Positions 8,301-15,720 of a stretch of DNA of 64,000 nucleotides are shown piece by piece. The notes under the pieces were generated by a model, which was not told where the DNA came from, did not search any database, and worked only from the letters and a program-made list of their open reading frames with translations. The stretch comes from Kiritimatiellia bacterium. Lineage in GTDB: Bacteria; Verrucomicrobiota; Kiritimatiellia; RFP12; UBA1067. The stretch lies in contig JAFQYM010000024.1 in assembly GCA_017406465.1 (NCBI GenBank), positions 28,388 to 92,387 on the forward strand, in the 5' to 3' direction. Positions within the stretch are counted from its first letter, which is position 1. Each line of letters starts with the position of its first letter. Made by a program: the position numbers and the translations under genes.

Positions 8301-10877
8301 CTCGCTTCCGTCGCCGTTAAAGACGCCAACGCCCTCTTCCACGTCAAGTTTCACGCCTGTCGCGGCGTCTTCCACAACCTCGATACCCGCGCTCTCGCCG
8401 CCGCCGGCAATCTGTCCCTTCTTGCCATCCGACGTATCGACAATCGCCAGCTGTGTAGCCCTGCCCTCACCGTCACCTTTCACAACCCTAATCGCCGGCC
8501 CACCTGGTAGGGCGGCCTCCCCGAGACCGCCGTCCCCGACCATATTATGTCCATTCAAATCAATCGTCACCGCGCCCACATTGTCAGGAATCTCCACCGT
8601 CTCGCTCACGTCGTTCGTGAGCGTCACAACAATGTGGCCGTCCTCGCCAAGTGCAACCGTGACAACCCCAGAGAAAACTTTCTCCAGCACCTGCGCCTGC
8701 ACAACGCGCTCACTAAGCCAGTGGGCGTAAAGCGTCTCGTACACGCCGGTCAAGAACACAGTCTCATCCGTCACTTTCACGCCGCCATTCTTCTCAGTCC
8801 ACCAGCCCATGAACACATACCCCGCCCGCGTCGGTTCGTTCGGCAGGACGAACAGCGATTCTGAAATCTGTTCCTCGCTCTGCATCTTAGGCGTCCCGCC
8901 GTTTGCATCAAACGCAACGGCACAAGGCGTACTGACAGCATCAGTGTACATTATTTCGCGACGATAGTTTCCTTCAAGCGGCCACTTCATTGGCAGCACA
9001 TGTGATCCCGGCGTGCCGTCCCATCCAGTCGAATCCTTGTCAACGTAAGTGACAAGTGAGGCCGACATCCATTCGTATGAATTGTAGTAGGGGTCATAGT
9101 AATAATCCCAATTGTCGTGCGGCGTTCCCTCGTACAGATTTCTTCCTCCGTTCTGCAGCTCTGGGCAGTTGCCAATGAAGAACACACTCTTCAATCGTGC
9201 GCATCCGCTGAACAGCCCATCCACAAGAGCACCAGTTCCGGGCTTGACCGTCGCTTCCGTGATTTGGGCATAAGTCGAGAATATCTCGGACACCTTCCTG
9301 GAATCTCCGCGCAGAGCTATCTTGGTTATTGAACTGTCGCCACCAAAGGCGTCGACACCAATCGATGACACGGACGACGGAATATCAACTTCCGTAATCC
9401 GCCAGCAGCCGTAGAACGCCTCTTCGCCAATGGACTCCACTCCATGTTCAACCTGCGCCCATGTGAAGCCGGTACAGTTCTTGAATGCGCGGTTACCGAT
9501 GGACTTAACACTTCCCGGCACGATTACGTTGTCGAGATACGAGCATCCCATAAACGCCTCGTCACCGATTCGCGTAAGGCTCGGCGGCAGCACAAGCGTC
9601 TTCAGCTCCGTGCATCCCTTAAGCGCCTCCGCGCCAATGGACATAAGCCGCGCCCTGTCGCCGAACTCCAGCCGCCTCAACGCCGTACATCCCTTCAGCG
9701 CCTCGCTACAAATCCCCTTCAACTTGTCGGCATCTGGAATCGTCTCCTCCGCCTCGTCCGTATAGCCAATCAGCCATCCATCCAACACCCTATACCCACC
9801 CCACACTTCCGTCTGCAAATTCGTACACCCCGCAAACGCATAGTCCGCGATATTCGTAACGCTGTCCGAGATATGCACACTTGATATCGTCTGATACACC
9901 GCAGGGAACACTGTCGAAAGCCCCAAATCGCAGACAACTTGTGGCATCGTCACGCTCATTAATCCGCTGCAACCCGAGAACGCACTGTACCCTATATTCG
10001 TCACGCTGTTGGGTATCGTCACACTCGTCAGTCCGCTGCAATTATAGAACGCGCCGTATCCCAAGACTGTCTCGTCGGTAATCTCCACCTTTCTCAACTT
10101 CGACGGTATATAATAGTAGTATGATGAATACGATGACGAATAGTATTGTTCTATGCGCGTGCCGCCACTATAGGATGATGTTCCGAAGATGTAGCCGAAA
10201 AGCGAATCACTGCTCCCAGTATTGCCACGGCGCGCACCGACAAACGGCAACGTCATCTCTTCGAGCCCACTACAGCCAGAGAACACAGAATATCCAATGT
10301 TCGTAACGCTGTTCGGAATCGTTACACTCGTAAGCCCGCTGCAACCGTTGAACGCAGATGAGCAGATGCTCGTAACGCTGTCAGGAATCGTCACGTTCGT
10401 CAGATCTGCGCAGTTTCTGAATGCACTCGCCCCAATGCCCACCACTGCACAACCATCAATTTCTTCTGGAATTACAACATCACCAGACTTCTGCGAAGTC
10501 TCAACAACCACAACACCTCCATCCGCGACTTCATACTTCCAGTCCTTGAACACTGCGACCGCATATACCTCATCCTGCGCAATACCGTCGATGCATGTCG
10601 TGTAAGTTAACTCATGTCGCCCACCGCCCGAAAGCGCATACGCAAACTCGCCTTCACCCGTCGCGCGCTTCACTTCTTCACCGTTGTCCATAATAACGAC
10701 TGTTGCATTTGTATTACCCCCAACCCAAGCAGCATCCCATGATATGTTAAGGACATCTACAACAGATTCATCCCACAGATCAATCGCAACGGGCGCACTC
10801 TCCCCCGAGCAGATTACCCCGCCAATAGCCATTCCGGCCATCAACATTGTCACCAATATGAACATTGACTTCTTCAT
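5364..10877 (-). CDS. Giant secreted BspA-type leucine-rich-repeat protein with InlB/Ig-like repeats
   Basis: 1,837 aa. The ATG at 10877 is preceded by AAGGAGG and begins a clear signal peptide (KKSMFILVTMLMAGMAIGG). Roughly residues 130-560 are BspA-like LRRs (LRR_5), seen as recurring 23-aa units such as TSVTIPNSVTNIGYSAFSGC. A Listeria-Bacteroides repeat (VAFDANGG ... YAHWL) follows near 650-720. Bacterial Ig/putative-Ig repeats (GLPSGLKFDAKTMMISGKAT type) and a divergent InlB repeat (GYVFAGWHE) occupy about 960-1370. Two C-terminal modules each begin PDW[VA]VG[TS]FYG. Such proteins are cell-surface or secreted adhesins. No catalytic residues or membrane anchor are seen, and base composition is more AT-rich than in the housekeeping genes. 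Confidence 0.85.
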   Translation of the reverse strand: MKKSMFILVTMLMAGMAIGGVICSGESAPVAIDLWDESVVDVLNISWDAAWVGGNTNATVVIMDNGEEVKRATGEGEFAYALSGGGRHELTYTTCIDGIAQDEVYAVAVFKDWKYEVADGGVVVVETSQKSGDVVIPEEIDGCAVVGIGASAFRNCADLTNVTIPDSVTSICSSAFNGCSGLTSVTIPNSVTNIGYSVFSGCSGLEEMTLPFVGARRGNTGSSDSLFGYIFGTSSYSGGTRIEQYYSSSYSSYYYYIPSKLRKVEITDETVLGYGAFYNCSGLTSVTIPNSVTNIGYSAFSGCSGLMSVTMPQVVCDLGLSTVFPAVYQTISSVHISDSVTNIADYAFAGCTNLQTEVWGGYRVLDGWLIGYTDEAEETIPDADKLKGICSEALKGCTALRRLEFGDRARLMSIGAEALKGCTELKTLVLPPSLTRIGDEAFMGCSYLDNVIVPGSVKSIGNRAFKNCTGFTWAQVEHGVESIGEEAFYGCWRITEVDIPSSVSSIGVDAFGGDSSITKIALRGDSRKVSEIFSTYAQITEATVKPGTGALVDGLFSGCARLKSVFFIGNCPELQNGGRNLYEGTPHDNWDYYYDPYYNSYEWMSASLVTYVDKDSTGWDGTPGSHVLPMKWPLEGNYRREIMYTDAVSTPCAVAFDANGGTPKMQSEEQISESLFVLPNEPTRAGYVFMGWWTEKNGGVKVTDETVFLTGVYETLYAHWLSERVVQAQVLEKVFSGVVTVALGEDGHIVVTLTNDVSETVEIPDNVGAVTIDLNGHNMVGDGGLGEAALPGGPAIRVVKGDGEGRATQLAIVDTSDGKKGQIAGGGESAGIEVVEDAATGVKLDVEEGVGVFNGDGSEQELKPKLIGTGKVTVPKTWKTGQKVTWKATADKGSVFARWEGPLVDSLNLAKNERRNPSLAFAVPEGFETNMVTAVFIPIDDDGLYSLGITQMEFELKEAVSDVWVTDDSQSYVTATASGLPTGLKFDAKKMTIAGTPTKSGVYWVQIKAKNASGYQWAENVMVTVSGDGKEAKEPKLTRTAYYPLMVICATEGGTASGTGVYAEGKKVTIKATPAKGYVFAGWHETANSEKGTVNGVDGADYRSASLNVTVPETRYVFALFATKEDDADSLKVAVEDVTTEKDGTIALDLGACVASLSLPKLAVSGLPSGLKFDAKTMMISGKATKPGVYTVTVKAANAAVTKATDASTATFRITVPNFECAALPGLKPETDAYGIVRSGVIFDDGLVDCTPADGWTVKVAGLPSGLKWDAKTGKIVGVPTAKAGSYTVTFMASKKGEAKQIATITLNVEALPDWVVGTFYGKNVARRLRGTWTCPQQFTVTISANGKISMKTVSPGEGAESRTAQLTECREDGSFAFSFHYASGRKGKDGYSEGDCAGIISPVAYGEDGALLGCLTTQDIGVCDEDDDPVESKGVVYQSLYSRKPAVSGLPVFGKDNIRVVPVKSDCSDGEVTLKFGTKGAVTATWSGTKPAATCSSYISPYARDADGTVHAKLWLTFLDKTRIDGYGDFVQTGFDFDLAIPSAVPAAASNIKVASVRIESILVDFSHGGPYEIDVGDLPDWAVGSFYGWEQWIEDGDSPSNLDMDIQGFTVGRSGWLSEFHGTEESGNTWSEAYPSDYLPQKLGEEEYEWGIPSSEKPVTANVCLRKSLVVSKFLYADVEVGKATLDAYFSPRGEPNATQYAEFIQDPWALPVIPRHLPAFDSVDNVLVLDMTSYYEPITARLTFGERGKVSVSWSGSGILATTTETRLMPYDYDDNEDVCHALLPIFGGKAVKYGFSVILDMAIPNPDSARASAIEFSVKARSWQIGYVEVAVP

Positions 10878-10971
10878 TTCAAGACCCTCCTTCAAATAGT
10901 TCCAGCGCGACCACAACTCCGATCCTTCGCTTGCATTTTGTGCTACCGCGCTGTTCTTCTTGCCGTTCTAC

Positions 10972-12771
10972 TTACTGATTGGACAGGGTACAGACAAGGC
11001 GGAATCCGATGCTGCGGTACCTGACCCGTTGGTCGTAGTAATCCCCCGGGTTGTCGCTTGCCCTGCTGGACGAGGTGCAGCTGGACGCATAGCTGAGCCA
11101 ACCACCGCCGCGCAACACCCGATATGACCCCGAGGAAGAACCTTTGGGATCTGTTCCGCCCGTCAAACCACTCGCATACCAGTCCAAGCAAAACTCCTCC
11201 ACATTACCATGCATGTCATAGAACCCCCACGAATTTGGCGACTTCGTGCCAACTTCACACGACTTTGTAGAGTTGTCTCTGTACCACATGAAACTACCAT
11301 TAACGGAGTTGCCATAATTATAAGTGGTAGTCGTTCCCGCGCGGCAGGCATATTCCCACTGCGCTTCCGTAGGCAGATCGAAATCAATACCCGTCCGTGT
11401 ACGGAGCTTCCCCAAGAACGACGACGAGTCCACCGCAGAAGACGATGGCCATCCTGCCCCGGCAGAACTGCCCCGGATCATGTTGTACCAAACATAATGT
11501 ACGGGATAACTACTGCCTTTGCCGTTTGATGTTGAAGAACAAGGATCACTTCCAGTCACAAGTGCCCATTGTCGCTGCGTCACTTCAAACAACCCGCAGT
11601 AAAACGGCTTCGTCAACGTCACACCATATGAACCGTTCATCTTAAACGAACCCGCCTCGATGCGCTTCAAGACAAGTTTGGTCGTCTTGTATTCACTGAC
11701 ATTGAAGCCGCCGCTTGGTGGCACCGTTAGGTATGTGACGGGGTATGATGCCGCGTTCGATCCAGCTGAAAGGTCGATTACACAATATTGGTACGAGGGT
11801 TTGATTTTCTCGCAATAAGCTACTCTAAACAACACGTCATCAGATTTAAAATGAAAACCTTGCGCCTTCAAATCCCACACTACATGATGTAACCCTTCCT
11901 CTGTTCCAACATCTCCAGAAAGAAAGTCTGCAGCAGCTATATAGCAGGCTCCTGCAATTCGATTAGTTGCAGTCACCACAAGTACTGGGCAAAACCAATC
12001 TGATATCCCCTCCGACACATCACCAACAACTTCGTATGTAATGTCAACCTTACCCCACGGATACCGATGCTTCGCGGTCACATTCCTGATCGCAGAGCCA
12101 GCAAAGAATGTGTCAGAATTGTCGGCAGGCCCATAAAACTTTCCAACCACACTGTCATACAACCCCACAACCAAGTCAGATTTTCGTCGTACAGGCATCA
12201 GGCGATGTTTAGGTTCTTCACAACCAGCTGAGTAGAGCTCAAAATAGTACAGCCTGTATGTTGCTCTGTTGTCAACATCCTGAGCATCGATATCTGGCGA
12301 AAGATCGTTCCCTTTTTTATGGCTCGCAAACAACATTAAATCACTGCCTGGCGTATAGCCGCCTTCTGCCATCATTACATCTTGGTCAATGCCGTTGACC
12401 GAAAACCTACGCGTCGCATAGTCTGCCACGAAAGTAGTATCGCCATTAATGCTTGGACGAGTGTTCCCTTTTGTAGATGTATTCGTATTGCGATCACACC
12501 GCACCACACCATCAATGAAAAATGCGGTAAACGTGTTTGTCGTCATCGTTGTACGAGAACAGTAAAGGGCTTGCGTCTTCGCTGTAGAAGAAAGGCGAAA
12601 CTTCATCTTGACCGTATCTGTGCATGTTGGCCTTATGTCAGTAACTATCCACTGACCGCCAGTCGCCACTATGCATTCAATCGGCTGATACGTTTCGTTG
12701 TTTGCGTCCACATAATCTGCCAACGCGCTTGTCACAAGCATTAGTGCGGCAATACAGCATATCTTTTTCAT
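10972..12771 (-). CDS. Secreted SUMF1/FGE-fold protein
   Basis: 599 aa with a Sec signal peptide (KKICCIAALMLVTSALA) and AAAGGA upstream of the ATG. Residues ~20-230 form a concanavalin/LamG-like beta region ending in LYDSVVGKFYG. Residues ~370-595 form a SUMF1 (formylglycine-generating-enzyme) domain, with FEVTQRQWALVTG, DLPTEAQWEYACRAG, GFYDMHGNVEEFCLDW and RVLRGGGW. True FGE uses a cysteine pair near the C-terminus. Here only one Cys (SYASSCTSSSRA) is in that place, so oxidase activity is doubtful and a binding role is more likely. It sits directly upstream of the BspA-like gene, and the two may form an extracellular pair. Confidence 0.85.
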   Translation of the reverse strand: MKKICCIAALMLVTSALADYVDANNETYQPIECIVATGGQWIVTDIRPTCTDTVKMKFRLSSTAKTQALYCSRTTMTTNTFTAFFIDGVVRCDRNTNTSTKGNTRPSINGDTTFVADYATRRFSVNGIDQDVMMAEGGYTPGSDLMLFASHKKGNDLSPDIDAQDVDNRATYRLYYFELYSAGCEEPKHRLMPVRRKSDLVVGLYDSVVGKFYGPADNSDTFFAGSAIRNVTAKHRYPWGKVDITYEVVGDVSEGISDWFCPVLVVTATNRIAGACYIAAADFLSGDVGTEEGLHHVVWDLKAQGFHFKSDDVLFRVAYCEKIKPSYQYCVIDLSAGSNAASYPVTYLTVPPSGGFNVSEYKTTKLVLKRIEAGSFKMNGSYGVTLTKPFYCGLFEVTQRQWALVTGSDPCSSTSNGKGSSYPVHYVWYNMIRGSSAGAGWPSSSAVDSSSFLGKLRTRTGIDFDLPTEAQWEYACRAGTTTTYNYGNSVNGSFMWYRDNSTKSCEVGTKSPNSWGFYDMHGNVEEFCLDWYASGLTGGTDPKGSSSGSYRVLRGGGWLSYASSCTSSSRASDNPGDYYDQRVRYRSIGFRLVCTLSNQ

Positions 12772-12788
12772 AGCATTTCGTCCTTTGT

Positions 12789-13085
12789 TTACATGGGGCC
12801 AATCGAATCACACACATCTCTCAGCCCATACTCAACTTGCGTGTCTTTATAGCACCGATTCTCAAAGTCCTTCCTTTTATCTTCAGGCAAGCAATCCCTA
12901 ATCGTTCTCATCGCAGCGAGCAACGACACTATGCTCTTCATCGCCCCTTGCTCAAGGTATGGGCGGATCATTGGCGATGCTATTCCTATAGAACCATTGG
13001 GGCCATGCAGATGCCTGGCCTTTTCAACCCATTCATCTCTGATGATTGAATCAAAGTTCAATATCTCAGCATACTTTAAAGACAT
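12789..13085 (-). CDS. Small protein of unknown function in the FRG cassette
   Basis: 98 aa, not recognised. It is predicted mostly helical and soluble, has no signal peptide or membrane segment, and contains PMIRPYLEQGAMKSIVSLLA and LPEDKRKDFENRCY. A good Shine-Dalgarno (AAAGGAG) precedes the ATG. It lies 35 bp downstream of the 121-aa gene and only 17 bp upstream of the SUMF1-protein start, all on the same strand. It is therefore probably co-transcribed with the FRG-domain gene. Confidence 0.65.
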   Translation of the reverse strand: MSLKYAEILNFDSIIRDEWVEKARHLHGPNGSIGIASPMIRPYLEQGAMKSIVSLLAAMRTIRDCLPEDKRKDFENRCYKDTQVEYGLRDVCDSIGPM

Positions 13086-13120
13086 GGCAAGCTCCTTTCA
13101 CCGTTAAAGTATGTCTCTTG

Positions 13121-13486
13121 TCACAACACCATGAACTTGTTTACGGACAAAGGTTGTGCTGCCACATTTTTCGCGTTATCCCCGTCTTCAATAGACATAG
13201 TCAGATGAATTTTCATATGATTGGCCTTGGCCACAAGCAACGCGCTATAGTCCGTTCCGATCGCTTGAAAAGTTACATTCTCCACAACCACCAAAGACGG
13301 TCTATCCTCATGTTTGTGAACGTCTACTTTTTCGCCTTTTACAAGAAGAATCCTACGAACTGATTTCTCATCGCCCTCTTTGTCAAATATCAGTAAGTAT
13401 GGCGGAGTTGGCACTATTGTAAAAACGAGTTCGGTGGTTGACCGCGTGATTGTCTTCACAAACCCCTCTGTATGATACTCGCTCAT
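13121..13486 (-). CDS. 121-aa protein of unknown function coupled to the FRG gene
   Basis: 121 aa, not recognised. It is beta-rich and soluble, with VFTIVPTPPYLLIFDKEGD, a basic/His segment GEKVDVHKHEDR, and LLVAKANHMKIHLTM. Its ATG overlaps the stop of the upstream FRG-domain gene (ATGA at 13486-13483), which implies tightly coupled production. The pairing with an FRG protein suggests a partner or antidote, but no DNA-binding motif is visible, so that is only an inference. Confidence 0.65.
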   Translation of the reverse strand: MSEYHTEGFVKTITRSTTELVFTIVPTPPYLLIFDKEGDEKSVRRILLVKGEKVDVHKHEDRPSLVVVENVTFQAIGTDYSALLVAKANHMKIHLTMSIEDGDNAKNVAAQPLSVNKFMVL

Positions 13487-14433
13487 TTTGACTCCTCCTC
13501 TTCTGATTTGATTTCCATGAAACGGTTGTCGAGTTCTTCGCAGACATTGGAAAGCTCGGGGTAAACAGACTCCGCCTCCATGCCGAAGTAGCGAAGTTGC
13601 TTGCGAATATCTTTCTTCGCTTCGGCCGCGATGCGAATGTAGCCAACCTGCTTGATGCCATCTGATGGCGCAGATGGGTTGTCGTAATCAGATGGCGAGA
13701 ATGTCGGCTCAAGCGATTTCTTGCCATCACCACAACCAAACGCAAGAAACAGCCCGCCCTGACGGCGGATGCGCCGCGAATTCATCATCGGCTTAAACGC
13801 CCAAACATGCTTAATTTCTTCACGAAGCTGCTTGCCAATATCTTTGTCATCATCCTCACTTAGAAACCCAGGACGATTGTTCTTTACCTCGTATGTAAGA
13901 TAACCCAACCCTCTTTCTTGTGATGGCTTCACGTTCTCTGATGTAACAAGGGGCAAATGCGATATGGCAATTATGATATCACTCGTAAACGATTTTATCT
14001 TGTCGCTTCTGACTTTCATTACGCGAATGAAACCATCTCGCCCATTATCCCGCTTCTCCACACATTTCTCGCCACCACCACAAGCGAAATGTGTTGAGAG
14101 TAGAACATTCGTGGACATATCGCAGAAACGTGTCGGAAGAAGATAGTGCTGCATCCGCGCAATGCGTTCCACCATTGTGCGGTCTTCCTCGAATGATGCC
14201 ACATTTAGGCGCATTGCTTCTTGGTAAAGTTCCCGCTCGTATTTAGCAAAACCTCTTCTATCCAAGAACGACTGAAAAGCTGTACCAAGTGGTTCGTCGT
14301 CGTAGTCAGATTGGTGGTTCTTGCTTTCACCACGAAAGAAGAACTCAGCGCGAGACTCTGGATACACAGACGACTCCTCGTCTATGATCCGCAACGCCTC
14401 ACGTGCAATATCATCTACTGTCCTGCACCGCAT
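13483..14433 (-). CDS. FRG-domain protein
   Basis: 316 aa. It contains FFFRGESK near residues 31-38 and ARMQHYLLPTRFCDMSTNVL near residues 90-110. These match the signature of the FRG domain (PF08867: F-R-G near the start, then QHxGLPTRLLDW-like). Residues 115-290 include a second conserved-looking block ending in a helical C-terminus. FRG proteins are often found in mobile or defence islands and next to toxin-antitoxin genes; their biochemical activity is not settled. It overlaps the 121-aa partner gene by 4 bp. Upstream SD is weak (AAAGG about 11 nt away). Base composition is more AT-rich than surrounding housekeeping genes, consistent with acquisition. Confidence 0.8.
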   Translation of the reverse strand: MRCRTVDDIAREALRIIDEESSVYPESRAEFFFRGESKNHQSDYDDEPLGTAFQSFLDRRGFAKYERELYQEAMRLNVASFEEDRTMVERIARMQHYLLPTRFCDMSTNVLLSTHFACGGGEKCVEKRDNGRDGFIRVMKVRSDKIKSFTSDIIIAISHLPLVTSENVKPSQERGLGYLTYEVKNNRPGFLSEDDDKDIGKQLREEIKHVWAFKPMMNSRRIRRQGGLFLAFGCGDGKKSLEPTFSPSDYDNPSAPSDGIKQVGYIRIAAEAKKDIRKQLRYFGMEAESVYPELSNVCEELDNRFMEIKSEEEESK

Positions 14434-14629
14434 CCGTTCGTTTCGCCTTTTCGTTTCCCCCTCCTCGTTTCAATCGGATTTGACACGGGGAAAATAACAC
14501 CTCCTCCGATGCATCGAGTGAGGTGCCTAGGATGGACCTGTGATGATACACCGAAGGAGGCGAAACTGCACGGACCGGCAGTGTCCTCTTCATGCGTCAT
14601 CACGAGTTAAGTTTCCTAGGCTTTCACTC

Positions 14630-14779
14630 GACGCGTCCCATGACCGCGGTGGTGGGCGGACGTCTCGGAGAGACGCCCCTACCGCCGCACGGGAAATCTA
14701 TCGCCCCGAATCGGGGATTGCCCCCGTCGGAACATCAATATATTAGCAAAACGCGCAAAACCGCGCAATGGAGAATTTT
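14630..14779 (+). repeat. Direct repeat flanking the PIN cassette, copy 1
   Basis: About 149 bp starting GACGCGTCCCATG and ending near CGCGCAATGGAGAA. The second copy at 15470-15618 has the same orientation and roughly 85 % identity by eye. Each contains a GC-rich hairpin (GTGGGCGG...CGCCCCTACC) and a second palindrome CCCCGAATCGGGG. It does not code for protein. Confidence 0.8.
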
Positions 14780-14781
14780 GC

Positions 14782-14787
14782 TATAAT
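14782..14787 (+). promoter_or_regulatory. -10 box of the PIN gene (leaderless)
   Basis: TATAAT ends exactly 7 nt before the ATG at 14795, so transcription should begin at or next to the start codon. No Shine-Dalgarno lies between, which argues for a leaderless mRNA. Confidence 0.6.
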
Positions 14788-14794
14788 ATTTGGC

Positions 14795-15319
14795 ATGGAG
14801 AACCCCACTAACACAAACAAGCGTTTGAAGGTTTATCTTGAGACGTCATTCGTCAGCTATCTAACCGGCGACGCGACGGTCAACGCAAAAGTGGCCGCCG
14901 ATCAAGCGTTCACTCGACTTTGGTGGACGCAAGAGCGGCCACAATGCGACATTTTCATTTCCGCCTACACAGCAGCTGAATCCGCAAAAGGACGCGAGGC
15001 CTCCGTCAGAAAGCGCATGGAGGCACTTGAAGGACTGCCGCTCGTGTCCGCCAATGACGACACGGTCATCGCGCTTGCCGGGAAACTGCTGGAAGCACAT
15101 GCTCTGCCTCTAGGGGAGACAACTGATGCGCTTCACATCGCGGCGGCTGCCGTGGGTGGCATGGATGTGCTTCTCACGTGGAACTGCCGACATATGGCAA
15201 ACCCCCATACATTGCCACGAACGAAAGAAATCGTCAGAGCAGCAGGGTTTCATTGTCCTGATATAATGACGCCAAAGACATTTATCGAGAACACAGAACT
15301 GGAGGCATCCAATGTCTGA
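14795..15319 (+). CDS. PIN-domain ribonuclease toxin (YLET-type)
   Basis: 174 aa. The start at 14795 is chosen over 14768 because TATAAT sits at 14782-14787, inside the longer version. The N-terminus VYLETSFVSYLT is the motif of the PIN subfamily in which Glu follows Leu in place of the usual first Asp. ESAKG near residue 62, DALHIAAA near 112 and LLTWNCRHMAN near 128 carry the other acidic and conserved residues. PIN proteins are Mg-dependent RNases, usually toxins of type II systems. The gene overlaps a 52-aa ORF by 8 bp, so toxin comes first, antitoxin-like partner second. The pair lies between two direct repeats. Confidence 0.85.
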   Translation: MENPTNTNKRLKVYLETSFVSYLTGDATVNAKVAADQAFTRLWWTQERPQCDIFISAYTAAESAKGREASVRKRMEALEGLPLVSANDDTVIALAGKLLEAHALPLGETTDALHIAAAAVGGMDVLLTWNCRHMANPHTLPRTKEIVRAAGFHCPDIMTPKTFIENTELEASNV

Positions 15320-15470
15320 CACATCTATCGTAGACGAGGTGCGCGAAATCCGCCACCGCATCGCAGAAGAATGCGAAAACAATCTGCAGAAGATCACTGC
15401 CTACGCTAACGAGATCGCCAAGCGTCTTGGTTTCCGACAGCAAGAAGAATCTCTAATGTCTACGCATTGA
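15312..15470 (+). CDS. Small antitoxin-like partner of the PIN protein
   Basis: 52 aa, starting 8 bp inside the end of the PIN gene with GGAGG five nt upstream. The sequence begins SDTSIVDEVREIRHRIAEEC and continues NNLQKITAYANEIAKRLG. This resembles the short proteins (typically 'DPIVEEVRxxR...' start) commonly paired with YLET-type PIN proteins, thought to be antitoxins. Mostly helical, charged and soluble. The TGA stop is at the first base of repeat copy 2. Antitoxin function is an inference from family context. Confidence 0.7.
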   Translation: MSDTSIVDEVREIRHRIAEECENNLQKITAYANEIAKRLGFRQQEESLMSTH

Positions 15471-15618
15471 CGCGTCCCATGTCCGCAGTGGTGGGCGGGC
15501 GGCTCGGAGAGACGCCCCTACCACCGCGCGGGAAATCTATCGCTCCGAATCGGGGGCTGCCCCGGCCGGAACATCAATATAATAGCACAACACGCAAATT
15601 CCCGCAATTAGGAATTTC
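15470..15618 (+). repeat. Direct repeat flanking the PIN cassette, copy 2
   Basis: Same orientation as copy 1, beginning GACGCGTCCCATG at the antitoxin stop codon and fading near 15618. It contains TATAAT (near 15580), but no gene follows it in this orientation. The remaining ~100 bp up to the glycogen phosphorylase stop show nothing recognisable. Confidence 0.8.
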
Positions 15619-15720
15619 GGCGGAAAGCAGACATGCCCGCATGCGTAGTTGCAGCCGAGAAGACAATAGCCGCGCCGGAAATCCATCTCGGGCTCGGCCG
15701 CAGCGAGGACCGCAACTCCC

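Larger units (their letters stand above)
14434..14794. other. Intergenic region upstream of FRG and PIN genes
   Basis: About 360 bp. The left half holds an imperfect inverted repeat: TCGAGTGAGGTGCCTAGGA near 14513-14531 and its counterpart near 14613-14630 (18 bp with 2-3 differences, weaker similarity extending inward). It encloses a small hairpin ACTGC...GCAGT near 14563-14582. The right half is copy 1 of a ~149-bp direct repeat, which carries the PIN gene promoter at its end. Confidence 0.5.

Noticed and set aside
9900..10450. Regularly spaced repeats that look like a CRISPR array
   Set aside because: The ~69-bp period is 23 codons of BspA-type leucine-rich repeats inside a long coding sequence; there are no unique spacers and no cas genes.
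14630..15618. Integron cassette with attC sites around the PIN pair
   Set aside because: The repeats have palindromes, but I see no GTTRRRY/RYYYAAC core sites at their ends and no integrase in the window.
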